DNA of 24,056 nt, from assembly GCA_964500525.1 (NCBI GenBank), contig CAZCOE010000110.1, forward strand, positions 1 to 24,056, in the 5' to 3' direction. The first letter of the stretch is position 1, and each line of letters begins with the position of its first letter. The stretch is from RGIG7378 sp964500525. GTDB lineage: Bacteria > Bacillota > Clostridia > RGIG7378. Positions 1-7,775 of this stretch are shown here, piece after piece. The position numbers were made by a program, and so were the translations under genes. A model generated the notes under the pieces. That model worked only from the letters and a program-made list of their open reading frames with translations. It made no database searches and was not told the DNA's origin.

Positions 1-38
1 CCGTTAAGGGAAATCACACTTTGCGCAGACTGTCTCGG

Positions 39-1682
39 CTACTTCAGCTTAATAATGCTGTCATCCCAGAAGTCCGGTGCCTTGAAGCCAAGCAGAGTAG
101 CAACTGTTGCTGCAATGTTGGACAGGCCCAACCTGCCTGTGTCCACAACCTCGTATTCTCCACCATGTACATTGTCATACAAAATGCATGGTACAGGGTT
201 GAGGGTGTGGGATGTCTTGGCCTTGAGAGTTCCGTCGGAGTTGGTCTTTGCCTTGCCCGTCTTCTTGTCGATCTCGTACATCTCGTCTGCATTGCCATGG
301 TCAGCAGTGACGATTGCACAGCCCCCCATCCTGTCGATGGTTTCCAGAACTCTTGTGAGAATCAGATCAACTGTCTCGACAGCAATCACTGTGGCTGCAA
401 AATTGCCTGTGTGGCCAACCATATCACCATTTGCAAAGTTGATACGTGCAAAGTCGTACTTGCCTGTCTCCAGCTCGGAAATGAACTTCTCTCCTGCCTC
501 AACGGCCTTCATCCAAGGTCTGGTGTCAAAGGAGACCTTATCAGAAGGGATTTCAAAATAGGTTTCCAGAGTCTCGCTGAACTTTCCGCTCTTGTTTCCG
601 TTCCAGAAATAGGTAACGTGTCCATACTTCTGTGTCTCGGAAACTGCCATCTGAGTGACTCCGGAGTTAACCAGCAGTTCGCTCATGGTATTGAGAATCT
701 CCGGAGGAGAAACCAGATAGCGGGAAGGAATGTGCAGATCTCCATCGTACTCCAGCATACCGGCATAGACCACCTTAGGGAATCTCTTTCTGTCAAACTT
801 GGTAAAGTTCTCTGTTTCGAATGCCTTGGAAATCTCGATAGCTCTGTCGCCGCGGAAATTATAGAATACTACGGAATCCCCATCCTCGATTGTTCCGATG
901 GGTTTTCCATTCTCTGCAATAACAAACGGAGGCAGATCCTGGTCGATAACCTTGGCCTCGGACCTGTATGTTGTGATTGCATCATAGGCAGATGCAAACT
1001 GTCTGCCTTCCCCCAGGACATGGGTATACCAACCCCGCTGGACCATGGACCAATCGGCCTCATATCTGTCCATTGTGATGTTCATTCTGCCGCCGCCGGA
1101 TGCGATTCTGGCATCAAATGTATCGTCGTTCAGCTGGGACAGGAATGCCTCAAAGGGTTCCACGTACTCAAGGGCGGATGTCTCACCCACGTCTCTGCCA
1201 TCCAGCAGAATATGGATGCGTACTTTCTTGACTCCGTCCACCTTGGCCTGCTTTACCATAGCCTTGAGGTGATCAATATGTGAATGTACATTGCCGTCGG
1301 AGAACAGTCCCATAAAGTGAAGTGTGGAGTTGTTGCTGACCACATTGCCGGAGACCTCCTGCCATGCATGGTTAGCAAACATCTTGCCTGTCTCGATGGA
1401 CTGAGCTACCAGCTTGGCTCCCTGACTATAGACCTTTCCTGCTCCGATAGCGTTGTGGCCAACCTCAGAGTTGCCCATGTCGTCATCGGTAGGGAGTCCT
1501 ACTGCTGTACCGTGTGCTCTCAATTTAACTGTGGGATACTGGGCCATAATCCTGTCCAAGGTGGGAGTGTAGGCCTGCTTAACCGCATTGCCCTCTACCC
1601 TGTCGGTGAGTCCGATGCCGTCCATTACAATAACCACAACCGGGCCCTTGTATCCGGGAAAACCGCTTTTCTCAAGCTTCAT
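39..1682 (-). CDS. gpmI: 2,3-bisphosphoglycerate-independent phosphoglycerate mutase
   Basis: Interconverts 3- and 2-phosphoglycerate in glycolysis, in the cytoplasm; a metal-dependent enzyme of the alkaline phosphatase fold. Visible signatures: VVVIVMDGIGL with metal ligand D21, MGNSEVGH with phosphoacceptor S72, HILLDGRDV, GGGRMNITMDRYEADW, NFRGDR, SETQKYGHVTYFWNGN, NGDMVGHTGNF and VTADHGNADEM. I start it at the second in-frame ATG (1682), giving 547 aa, because AAAGGAG lies 7 nt before it; the upstream ATG at 1700 has no such site and lies within the same leader. At 547 aa it is longer than the roughly 510 aa of Bacillus enzymes. It resembles the plant/trypanosomatid-length form (PPFVI, SRYLVSPPEI, and an extended loop before KTSHTLNPVP). 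It is the last of gapA-pgk-tpiA-gpmI, 70 bp after tpiA. Family certain; subtype is from memory. Confidence 0.97.
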   Translation of the reverse strand: MKLEKSGFPGYKGPVVVIVMDGIGLTDRVEGNAVKQAYTPTLDRIMAQYPTVKLRAHGTAVGLPTDDDMGNSEVGHNAIGAGKVYSQGAKLVAQSIETGKMFANHAWQEVSGNVVSNNSTLHFMGLFSDGNVHSHIDHLKAMVKQAKVDGVKKVRIHILLDGRDVGETSALEYVEPFEAFLSQLNDDTFDARIASGGGRMNITMDRYEADWSMVQRGWYTHVLGEGRQFASAYDAITTYRSEAKVIDQDLPPFVIAENGKPIGTIEDGDSVVFYNFRGDRAIEISKAFETENFTKFDRKRFPKVVYAGMLEYDGDLHIPSRYLVSPPEILNTMSELLVNSGVTQMAVSETQKYGHVTYFWNGNKSGKFSETLETYFEIPSDKVSFDTRPWMKAVEAGEKFISELETGKYDFARINFANGDMVGHTGNFAATVIAVETVDLILTRVLETIDRMGGCAIVTADHGNADEMYEIDKKTGKAKTNSDGTLKAKTSHTLNPVPCILYDNVHGGEYEVVDTGRLGLSNIAATVATLLGFKAPDFWDDSIIKLK

Positions 1683-1704
1683 ATCAATGCTCCTTTTCAT
1701 AAAT

Positions 1705-1737
1705 TATGGCCGCATCTGTTGGTCAGACACGGCCATA
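1705..1737 (-). promoter_or_regulatory. Intercistronic hairpin upstream of gpmI
   Basis: TATGGCCG (1705-1712) and CGGCCATA (1730-1737) form a perfect 8-bp stem. A second inner stem TCTG/CAGA (1715-1718, 1724-1727) closes a 5-nt loop. On the minus strand it is followed by ATTT, not a T-run, so it is not a standard intrinsic terminator. It sits between the tpiA stop and the gpmI ribosome binding site, so an mRNA processing or stability element is plausible. The role is inferred. Confidence 0.5.
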
Positions 1738-1752
1738 CTGTCATAACAATAA

Positions 1753-2502
1753 TCAGCAGTTGGAAATTGTGGTCCAATCCTCCAGCTTGAGGCTGGCGCC
1801 GCCAACCAGACCGCCGTCGATATCTGCCATGCCAAAGAGTTCCTTGCAGTTGGTAGCCTTGACGCTGCCGCCATAGAGAATGCGGACTGCATCGGCAACC
1901 TCTCTGTTGTACAGCTCGGCAACGCACTCTCTGATCAGGTGGCAGATCTCCTGTGCCTGCTCAGATGTGGCTGTCTTGCCTGTACCGATGGCCCAGATAG
2001 GCTCATAGGCGATTACCAGAGAAGCAACCTGCTCACTGGTGAGATCCTTGAGTGCAAGCTTTACCTGCATTCTGATCCACTCGTCCTTGATTCCCAGTTC
2101 TCTCTGCTCAAGGGTCTCTCCACAGCAAATGATGGGAGTCATGCCATGAGCAAATACTGCCTTGGCCTTAAGGTTAACAGTCTCATCTGTCTCTGCAAAG
2201 TACTCTCTGCGCTCGGAGTGGCCAATAATAACATAGGATACACCAAGCTCTGCCAGCATAGGTCCGGAAACCTCGCCGGTATATGCTCCGCTGTCCTTGA
2301 AGTACATGTTCTGGGCAGCTACCTTAACGTTTGTGCCGGCACACAGCTTTGTCACATCGGGGATGCACACAAAAGGAACGCCGAGAACAACCTCGTTGTT
2401 TGAATCTTTAACTGCAGGAATAACCTGGGAAACAAACTCAACAGCTGCCTTAACGCCGTTGTTCATCTTCCAGTTGCCTGCTGCCATTTTAACTCTAGCC
2501 AT
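1753..2502 (-). CDS. tpiA: Triosephosphate isomerase
   Basis: Interconverts dihydroxyacetone phosphate and glyceraldehyde 3-phosphate; cytoplasmic TIM barrel. At 249 aa it is the standard length. Catalytic residues are present in their usual contexts: K12 in AGNWKMN, H95 in IIGHSERRE and E167 in AYEPIWAIGTG, followed by the phosphate-binding ILYGGSV near the C-terminus. The ATG at 2502 is preceded by AGAGG at suitable spacing. It lies 21 bp downstream of pgk and 70 bp upstream of gpmI, and is very probably cotranscribed with both. Nothing is missing or odd. Confidence 0.98.
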   Translation of the reverse strand: MARVKMAAGNWKMNNGVKAAVEFVSQVIPAVKDSNNEVVLGVPFVCIPDVTKLCAGTNVKVAAQNMYFKDSGAYTGEVSGPMLAELGVSYVIIGHSERREYFAETDETVNLKAKAVFAHGMTPIICCGETLEQRELGIKDEWIRMQVKLALKDLTSEQVASLVIAYEPIWAIGTGKTATSEQAQEICHLIRECVAELYNREVADAVRILYGGSVKATNCKELFGMADIDGGLVGGASLKLEDWTTISNC

Positions 2503-2523
2503 TGTATTTACCTCTTATACTAA

Positions 2524-3705
2524 TTACTTGTCGTTTGCTGCTGCAACACCGGGAAGCTCCTTGCCCTCCAGGAACTCAAGGGAAGCACCGCCGCCGGTGG
2601 AGATGTGGGACATCTTGTCTCCATAGCCCATCTGGTTAACAGCTGCTGCGGAATCGCCGCCGCCGATAATTGTGGTTGCGTCAATATTTGCAAGAGTCTC
2701 TGCTACTGCATTTGTGCCCTTGGCAAAGTTGGACATCTCGAATACGCCCATGGGGCCATTCCATACAACTGTCTTGGCAGACTTAAGTGCATCAGCAAAC
2801 AGAGTTCTGGTCTTGGGTCCGATATCCATACCCATCCAGCCGTCCTCAATCTTGTCGCTGTCTACAACCTTGTAATTGGCATCATTGGCGAACTGGTCAG
2901 CAACTACTGTGTCCACAGGGAGCAGCAGCTTGTCGCCGGCCTTGGCCAGCATTTCCTTGGCATACTCGATGTAGTCAGGCTCAAGCAGGGATGTGCCTAC
3001 GCTGTAGCCCTTGGCTGCCAGGAATGTGTATGCCATGCCGCCGCCTACAATAAGCTTGTCAACCTTGGTAATCAGGTTCTCGATAACAGAAATCTTGGAG
3101 GAAACCTTGGATCCGCCCAGTACTGCCACGAAAGGTCTTACAGGGTTATCTACTGCATTGCCTAGGAAATCGATCTCCTTCTGCATCAGGTAGCCAACTA
3201 CAGCTGTATCCACATACTGTGTAACACCTACGTTGGAGCAGTGTGCTCTATGGGCTGTACCGAAGGCGTCATTTACAAACACATCGCAAATGGAAGCCAG
3301 ATCCTTAGAGAACTGCTCTCCGCACTTGGACTCCTCTGCTCTGTATCTTGTATTCTGGAGCAGAATTACTTCGCCGTTCTTCATGTTGGCAACGGCTGCT
3401 CTGGCATTATCGCCTACGACGGTGTCATCTGCAGCAAATTTGACCTCCTGACCCAGCAGCTTGGTAAGAGCCTCGGCTACAGGGGCAAGTGTAAATGCTG
3501 CATCAGGTCCCTTGGGCTTGCCCAGGTGGGAGCAAAGGATAACCTTGCCGCCATCTGCAACCAGCTTCTTGATAGTGGGAAGTGCTGCAACAAGTCTTGT
3601 GTCATCAGTAATCTTGCCATCGATAATTGGCACATTAAAATCGCATCTGCAAAGAACTCTCAGGCCCTTTACGTTAATATCGTCAACGGACTTCTTATTA
3701 AGCAT
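2524..3705 (-). CDS. pgk: Phosphoglycerate kinase
   Basis: Transfers phosphate from 1,3-bisphosphoglycerate to ADP, giving ATP and 3-phosphoglycerate. At 393 aa it has the normal length for the two-domain fold. Motifs seen: RCDFNVP with R20, D22 and N24 (substrate binding), TDDTRL, CSHLGKPKG, GGSKVSSKI, NGPMGVFE and the C-terminal nucleotide-site GGGDSAAA. The start at 3705 has AAAGGAG 8 nt upstream. The hairpin/T-run terminator after gapA lies immediately upstream and leaves only about 26 nt between T-run and ATG. Pgk is therefore probably made from readthrough of that terminator or from a promoter overlapping the hairpin. Confidence 0.98.
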   Translation of the reverse strand: MLNKKSVDDINVKGLRVLCRCDFNVPIIDGKITDDTRLVAALPTIKKLVADGGKVILCSHLGKPKGPDAAFTLAPVAEALTKLLGQEVKFAADDTVVGDNARAAVANMKNGEVILLQNTRYRAEESKCGEQFSKDLASICDVFVNDAFGTAHRAHCSNVGVTQYVDTAVVGYLMQKEIDFLGNAVDNPVRPFVAVLGGSKVSSKISVIENLITKVDKLIVGGGMAYTFLAAKGYSVGTSLLEPDYIEYAKEMLAKAGDKLLLPVDTVVADQFANDANYKVVDSDKIEDGWMGMDIGPKTRTLFADALKSAKTVVWNGPMGVFEMSNFAKGTNAVAETLANIDATTIIGGGDSAAAVNQMGYGDKMSHISTGGGASLEFLEGKELPGVAAANDK

Positions 3706-3731
3706 TGTTTATCTCCTTTCTTCTATACGCG

Positions 3732-3769
3732 AAAAAAGAGCCCAAACCCACTTATAGTGGGCAGGGCTC
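3732..3769 (-). terminator. Intrinsic terminator or attenuator between gapA and pgk
   Basis: On the minus strand, GAGCCC pairs with GGGCTC (3764-3769 with 3738-3743) and CCCAC with GTGGG (3757-3761 with 3747-3751), with a 5-nt loop. Six T residues follow directly (complement of 3732-3737). The structure starts 12 nt after the gapA stop. It is a textbook rho-independent terminator lying inside a glycolytic operon. Confidence 0.9.
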
Positions 3770-3781
3770 GTGGGTCTAAAA

Positions 3782-4834
3782 TTAGTTAAGCTCAGCGAAA
3801 TACTTGATTGTTCTTACCATCTGAGATGTGTAGGAATTCTCGTTGTCATACCAGGAAACTACCTGTACCTGATATGTGTCATCGTCGATCTTGGAAACCA
3901 TTGTCTGAGTTGCATCAAACAGAGAACCAAACTTCATGCCAACAACGTCAGAGGAAACGATCTCGTCTGTGTTGTAGCCAAAGGACTCGTTGGAAGCAGC
4001 CTTCATAGCAGCATTGATGGACTCCTTGGTTACGTCCTTACCCTTAACAACAGCAACAAGAATTGTGGTAGAACCTGTAGCTGTGGGAACGCGCTGTGCG
4101 GAACCGATAAGCTTGCCCTTGAGCTCGGGAAGAACAAGTCCGATAGCCTTTGCTGCGCCGGTGGAGTTGGGAACGATGTTCATAGCGCCGGCTCTGGATC
4201 TTCTCAGGTCGCCCTTTCTCTGAGGACCGTCAAGGATCATCTGGTCTCCTGTGTAAGCATGAACAGTTGTCATGATACCGGAAACGATGGGGTATGTGTT
4301 GTTAAGAGCCTGGGTCATAGGAGCCAAGCAGTTTGTGGTGCAGGAAGCTGCAGAAATGATCTTGTCGTCAGCGTTCAAAACTGTGTTGTTTACGTTGTAA
4401 ACGATGGTCTTGGGGTCTGCGAAGTTTGCAGGATCCTTCTTGTTGGAAGCAGGTGCGGAAATAACAACCTTCTTTGCGCCGGCAAGGATGTGCTTGTTAG
4501 CGTCAGAAATATCTGTGTAGAAGCCTGTGCACTCCAGAACTACGTCAACGTCCAGAGCCTTCCAGGGGCAGTTGATAGCGTCCTTCTCTGCATAGATCTT
4601 GATGCTCTTGCCGTCTACAATGATAGAATCCTCAGTAGCCTCAACAGTGTGAAGGCCCTCACCGTACAGGCCGCAGAATCCACCCTGGGCTGTATCATAC
4701 TTAAGCAGGTGAGCCAGCATCTTGGGGCTGGTAAGGTCGTTAATTGCAACTACCTCATATCCCTCTGCAACAAACATCTGGCGGAAAGCGAGACGACCAA
4801 TACGTCCGAAACCGTTAATAGCAACTTTTACCAT
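3782..4834 (-). CDS. gapA: Glyceraldehyde-3-phosphate dehydrogenase (type I)
   Basis: Oxidises and phosphorylates glyceraldehyde 3-phosphate to 1,3-bisphosphoglycerate with NAD+; cytoplasmic tetramer. It has 350 aa, slightly longer than the usual 330-340. The N-terminal Rossmann motif INGFGRIGRL is present, with D33 in AINDL where NAD-specific enzymes carry Asp. The catalytic C165 lies in SAASCTTNCLAP and H192 in TTVHAYTGDQ; NSTGAAKAIG and WYDNENSY follow. AGGAGG sits 7 nt before the ATG at 4834. A strong terminator follows 12 nt after the stop, so gapA mRNA is likely more abundant than the pgk-tpiA-gpmI part. The upstream gap to acpP is only 57 bp and I could not assign a convincing promoter in it. 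Confidence 0.98.
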   Translation of the reverse strand: MVKVAINGFGRIGRLAFRQMFVAEGYEVVAINDLTSPKMLAHLLKYDTAQGGFCGLYGEGLHTVEATEDSIIVDGKSIKIYAEKDAINCPWKALDVDVVLECTGFYTDISDANKHILAGAKKVVISAPASNKKDPANFADPKTIVYNVNNTVLNADDKIISAASCTTNCLAPMTQALNNTYPIVSGIMTTVHAYTGDQMILDGPQRKGDLRRSRAGAMNIVPNSTGAAKAIGLVLPELKGKLIGSAQRVPTATGSTTILVAVVKGKDVTKESINAAMKAASNESFGYNTDEIVSSDVVGMKFGSLFDATQTMVSKIDDDTYQVQVVSWYDNENSYTSQMVRTIKYFAELN

Positions 4835-4891
4835 AGAAAAACCTCCTGATAATATACAAATCTATTTGCACAAAAAATGTAACCTAGTTTA

Positions 4892-5116
4892 TTATTGATT
4901 CTTTTCGATATAGCTAACCAAGTCGTTGATAGTCTTCATATCAGCTGCTTCTTCCTCATCGAACTGAATGTTGAACTCCTCCTCGATGGCCATGATAACC
5001 TCAACAACATCGATTGAGTTAGCACCCAAATCCTCAACAAGGTTGGCATCTACTGAAATCTTCTCCGGGTCGATTCCCATCTTGTCAGCAACAATTGCTA
5101 TAATCTTTTCTGTCAT
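4892..5116 (-). CDS. acpP: Acyl carrier protein
   Basis: A small acidic carrier (74 aa) that holds growing acyl chains on a 4'-phosphopantetheine arm for type II fatty acid synthesis in the cytoplasm. The attachment serine is S34 in EDLGANSIDVVE; the usual family sequence is DLGADSLD, so the residue before the serine is Asn instead of Asp. Four-helix composition and length fit. AAAGGAG precedes the ATG at 5116. It stands alone, away from fab genes, between the ispH-rpsA hairpin and gapA. Cotranscription with gapA is possible given the 57-bp gap. Confidence 0.95.
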   Translation of the reverse strand: MTEKIIAIVADKMGIDPEKISVDANLVEDLGANSIDVVEVIMAIEEEFNIQFDEEEAADMKTINDLVSYIEKNQ

Positions 5117-5143
5117 CTTTAATCTCCTTTACACACACCAAAC

Positions 5144-5164
5144 CCGTCAGGGGGAACCTGACGG
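5144..5164 (-). terminator. Hairpin between ispH-rpsA and acpP, possible weak terminator
   Basis: CCGTCAGG (5144-5151) and CCTGACGG (5157-5164) form a perfect 8-bp stem with a 5-nt loop, 20 nt after the ispH-rpsA stop. On the minus strand it is followed by GTTTGGTGTG rather than a clean T-run, so termination would be partial. It could equally be part of the acpP leader. Confidence 0.5.
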
Positions 5165-5184
5165 ATCAGATGCAAAATACAAAA

Positions 5185-7194
5185 TTAAATTTCGATTACG
5201 GTCTCGTCCGCATCGCTGTCGGCAGCGGGCTCAGGCTCTGCAACTGCCTCAACATCCTCGGGCTCTTCCTCAGGCTTAGGATCTATAGGAGCAACTGCCT
5301 TAATGCTCAGGTTGATCTTCTTGTTCTCGAAGTCTGCCTCTATAACCTTGGCCTCAACAATCTGACCGATGGAAAGTGCTGCCTCAGGAGTAGGAATCCT
5401 CACACTGGAGATCTGAGAAATGTGAACCAGAGCATCAACTCCGGGGACAATCTCTACGAATACTCCGAAGGGAACCATTCTCATAACTTTAGCAGTAACA
5501 ATGTTGCCTACAGCATACTTGGTCTCTGCATTTGCCCAAGGATTATCCTCATCTCTGCGATATCCAAGAGAAATCTTCTTGGTCTCGGGATTGAAATCCT
5601 TAACAAATACCTTAACCTCATCGCCTGTCTTGAGCACCTGGTTGGCATGATGAATCCTCAGCCAGGAAAGATCGGGAAGGTGAATCAGGCCATCCACACC
5701 GCCGATGTCTACGAATGCACCAAAGCTGGTAAGATTCTTAACAATACCGGTGTACTCCTTGCCCTCCTCGATGTTTGCCCACAGCTCAGCCTCAGCCTCT
5801 CTCCTCTTTGCATCAACTATGGCCCTGATGGAGCCAATAATCTTCCGGGGCTTCTTGTACTCAATAATCTTGATGTCGTATGTATTGCCGACGAACTCAT
5901 CGAAGTTCTTGACGCGTCTGGATGTAACCTGAGAAGCAGGGATAAAGATCCTTACCGGGCCGTACATGGCAATAACTCCACCATTGACAGTCTCTGTAAC
6001 AGTTGCCTGGATAGGTGTTGCGCTGTTGTAGGCCTCCTCTACTGCTAAACTGTACTTCTGCTGATCCACTCTCTTCTTAGAAAGGACAACAACACCCTCA
6101 GCGTCGATTACGCGGAGAACCTTAACCTCAATCTCTGTACCGATCTCAATCTGATCCGGTGTGAAGTTGGGGTCGTCAGAATATTCGCTATAACTTACTA
6201 TTCCGTCGGACTTGAAGCCAACGTTAACGATAACGCCCTGGTCATCCTTGCCAATGACGGTACCCTTAACAACCTGGCCATTTTTGAGCGTGACGAAAGA
6301 CTTATCAATCTCTTCCGCAAAATTCATCTCGCCCATGTCCTTGTTAATCTGATCCATGAAACTTGTTACCTCCTTGATTACCCAGCTGGGCGTACTTGCC
6401 CCAGCCACAATGCCAACATTATACTTATTAGTACTATCAAATGTCAAATGGATATCTTCGACATTTTCCACTAAAAAGCTGTTTTTACAAAATTCTGTGC
6501 ATATTTTTAGTAACTTCTGGGTATTTGAACTCTTTCTGCTGCCAATTACCAGCATAATATGGGATTCGGAGGCCAATTTCCTGGCCGCATCCTGTCTATG
6601 TCTGGTGGCATGGCATACTGTGTTGAACACCCGGATATTCTCCACATGGTCCCTGAGCAGAGAGATTATTCTGTCTGCCTCTTCTGCATCCATTGTGGTC
6701 TGAATAACAACAGATACCGGCTCGTCCTGCAGTTCTCCGGCTGAAATCATGGCTTCCGCCTGCTGCAGTGAGCCTATGCAGAGGCTGCGGGAGCACCAAC
6801 CGGCAATACCGATTACCTCTGGATGGGATGCGTTGCCAACAATAACTACCAGGCGGTTTTCTCCGCTCTCTCTGTCCGCAATCCGGTGAATCTTGGCTAC
6901 ACTGGGACATGTGGCGTCGATAATGGTGAGTTCTGATTGTTCTGCGGCACTATACAGATCCCGTCCTGCTCCGTGGGCGCGAATCAATACCTTGCTGCCC
7001 CGGGGCACCTGTGATATCTGATCCACCACAACCATTCCCCTGCTGCACAGGCTATCCATAACCAGATCGTTATGGACCAGCATTCCGCAGCAATACAGGA
7101 CATCATCCTGTGCCAGATTGGCACAGGCCATATCTACAGCCCTTTTGACGCCGTAGCAAAAGCCGCTATATTCTGCCACCTTGGTGTTAATCAA
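5185..7194 (-). CDS. ispH-rpsA: IspH-ribosomal protein S1 fusion (HMB-PP reductase / S1 RNA-binding)
   Basis: A 669-aa two-part protein. Residues 1 to about 280 are IspH, the 4Fe-4S enzyme that reduces HMB-PP to IPP/DMAPP at the end of the MEP pathway. Cluster ligands C13, C96 and C194 are present, along with active-site H41, H74, H124, E126, T167, N224 and a serine at 267. Residues from about 300 to 635 are four S1 RNA-binding repeats (near 300-375, 388-465, 470-550 and 555-635), followed by a very acidic tail. Such fusions are known in Clostridia. The start is a TTG (7194) with GAGGGG upstream, overlapping the plsC stop in TTGA; the next Met would remove C13. Both halves look intact, so both activities are likely. 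Confidence 0.95.
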   Translation of the reverse strand: MINTKVAEYSGFCYGVKRAVDMACANLAQDDVLYCCGMLVHNDLVMDSLCSRGMVVVDQISQVPRGSKVLIRAHGAGRDLYSAAEQSELTIIDATCPSVAKIHRIADRESGENRLVVIVGNASHPEVIGIAGWCSRSLCIGSLQQAEAMISAGELQDEPVSVVIQTTMDAEEADRIISLLRDHVENIRVFNTVCHATRHRQDAARKLASESHIMLVIGSRKSSNTQKLLKICTEFCKNSFLVENVEDIHLTFDSTNKYNVGIVAGASTPSWVIKEVTSFMDQINKDMGEMNFAEEIDKSFVTLKNGQVVKGTVIGKDDQGVIVNVGFKSDGIVSYSEYSDDPNFTPDQIEIGTEIEVKVLRVIDAEGVVVLSKKRVDQQKYSLAVEEAYNSATPIQATVTETVNGGVIAMYGPVRIFIPASQVTSRRVKNFDEFVGNTYDIKIIEYKKPRKIIGSIRAIVDAKRREAEAELWANIEEGKEYTGIVKNLTSFGAFVDIGGVDGLIHLPDLSWLRIHHANQVLKTGDEVKVFVKDFNPETKKISLGYRRDEDNPWANAETKYAVGNIVTAKVMRMVPFGVFVEIVPGVDALVHISQISSVRIPTPEAALSIGQIVEAKVIEADFENKKINLSIKAVAPIDPKPEEEPEDVEAVAEPEPAADSDADETVIEI

Positions 7195-7775
7195 ATTGCT
7201 ACCCCTCTGACTGCCTCTATCTCCCTCATAAGCTCCACTGTGGCTGTCTGCATTTCGCTGCCGTTGGTCAGCCCCTGATACTTACGGGGTTTGCCGAAAG
7301 TGAGTTTTACCTTGGATCTGAACTTGATCCTGCCCTCGATTGTGCATGGAACCACCCAGGCGTCCGCCTTTGTGGCAATCAGCATTGCTCCTGCATGAAT
7401 CTGGACATCCTTAAGGTCCTCGTCCCTGACCCTGGTTCCGTAGGGCGCTATAGTCACCATGTTCTTGTCATTGAGAGCCTGGGAAACGGTTCTGAACATT
7501 CTGAAGTCTGCAGTGCCCCGATTGACAGGTATACCGCCAAAGTACTTAAGGATATTTCCAAAGAGCTTTACCTTAAACAGCTCCTGCTTGGCAATCAGCA
7601 GTGACTTGCGGCGCTTGTTGAAAACGGCGATGAGTATGCCGTCCCAGCCGCTTCTGTGGTTATAGCACACCACTACATTGCCCTCCGCTGGGATATTCTC
7701 TCTGCCCTCTACCTTGACGCTCAGGAGTATTCTGATAACCTGTCTGGCAATCCAGACCACGACCTTGTATATCAT
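7191..7775 (-). CDS. plsC: 1-acyl-sn-glycerol-3-phosphate acyltransferase family protein
   Basis: Expected to acylate lysophosphatidic acid to phosphatidic acid at the membrane. It has 194 aa with a hydrophobic N-terminal stretch (about residues 4-20). Block I is NHRSGWD, with the H40-x4-D45 catalytic pair. Block II is GGIPVNRG (80-87) and block IV is VPCTIEG (from 142). Block III, normally FPEGTR, reads APYGTR (110-115), so the usual glutamate is Tyr112. The catalytic pair is intact and the protein may be active with altered substrate use, but that is inference. It overlaps cmk by 4 bp (ATGA) and ispH-rpsA by 4 bp (TTGA), indicating translational coupling; GGAG precedes its ATG inside cmk. 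Confidence 0.88.
   Translation of the reverse strand: MIYKVVVWIARQVIRILLSVKVEGRENIPAEGNVVVCYNHRSGWDGILIAVFNKRRKSLLIAKQELFKVKLFGNILKYFGGIPVNRGTADFRMFRTVSQALNDKNMVTIAPYGTRVRDEDLKDVQIHAGAMLIATKADAWVVPCTIEGRIKFRSKVKLTFGKPRKYQGLTNGSEMQTATVELMREIEAVRGVAI

Noticed and set aside
21..1283. Long plus-strand open frame opposite gpmI (420 codons)
   Set aside because: It is antisense to a certain gene, rich in Cys/His/Asn runs, and has no ribosome site or recognisable domain; a by-product of codon bias.
3770..4849. Plus-strand open frame opposite the whole of gapA (359 codons)
   Set aside because: Mirror frame of a highly biased gene; its product is low-complexity and it lacks a ribosome site.
5170..6048. 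Plus-strand open frame opposite the S1 part of ispH-rpsA
   Set aside because: Antisense shadow with no domain, start signal or coding logic.
7129..7131. Internal Met22 as the start of IspH-S1
   Set aside because: It would delete the cluster ligand C13; the TTG at 7194 has a GAGGGG site and the usual operon overlap.
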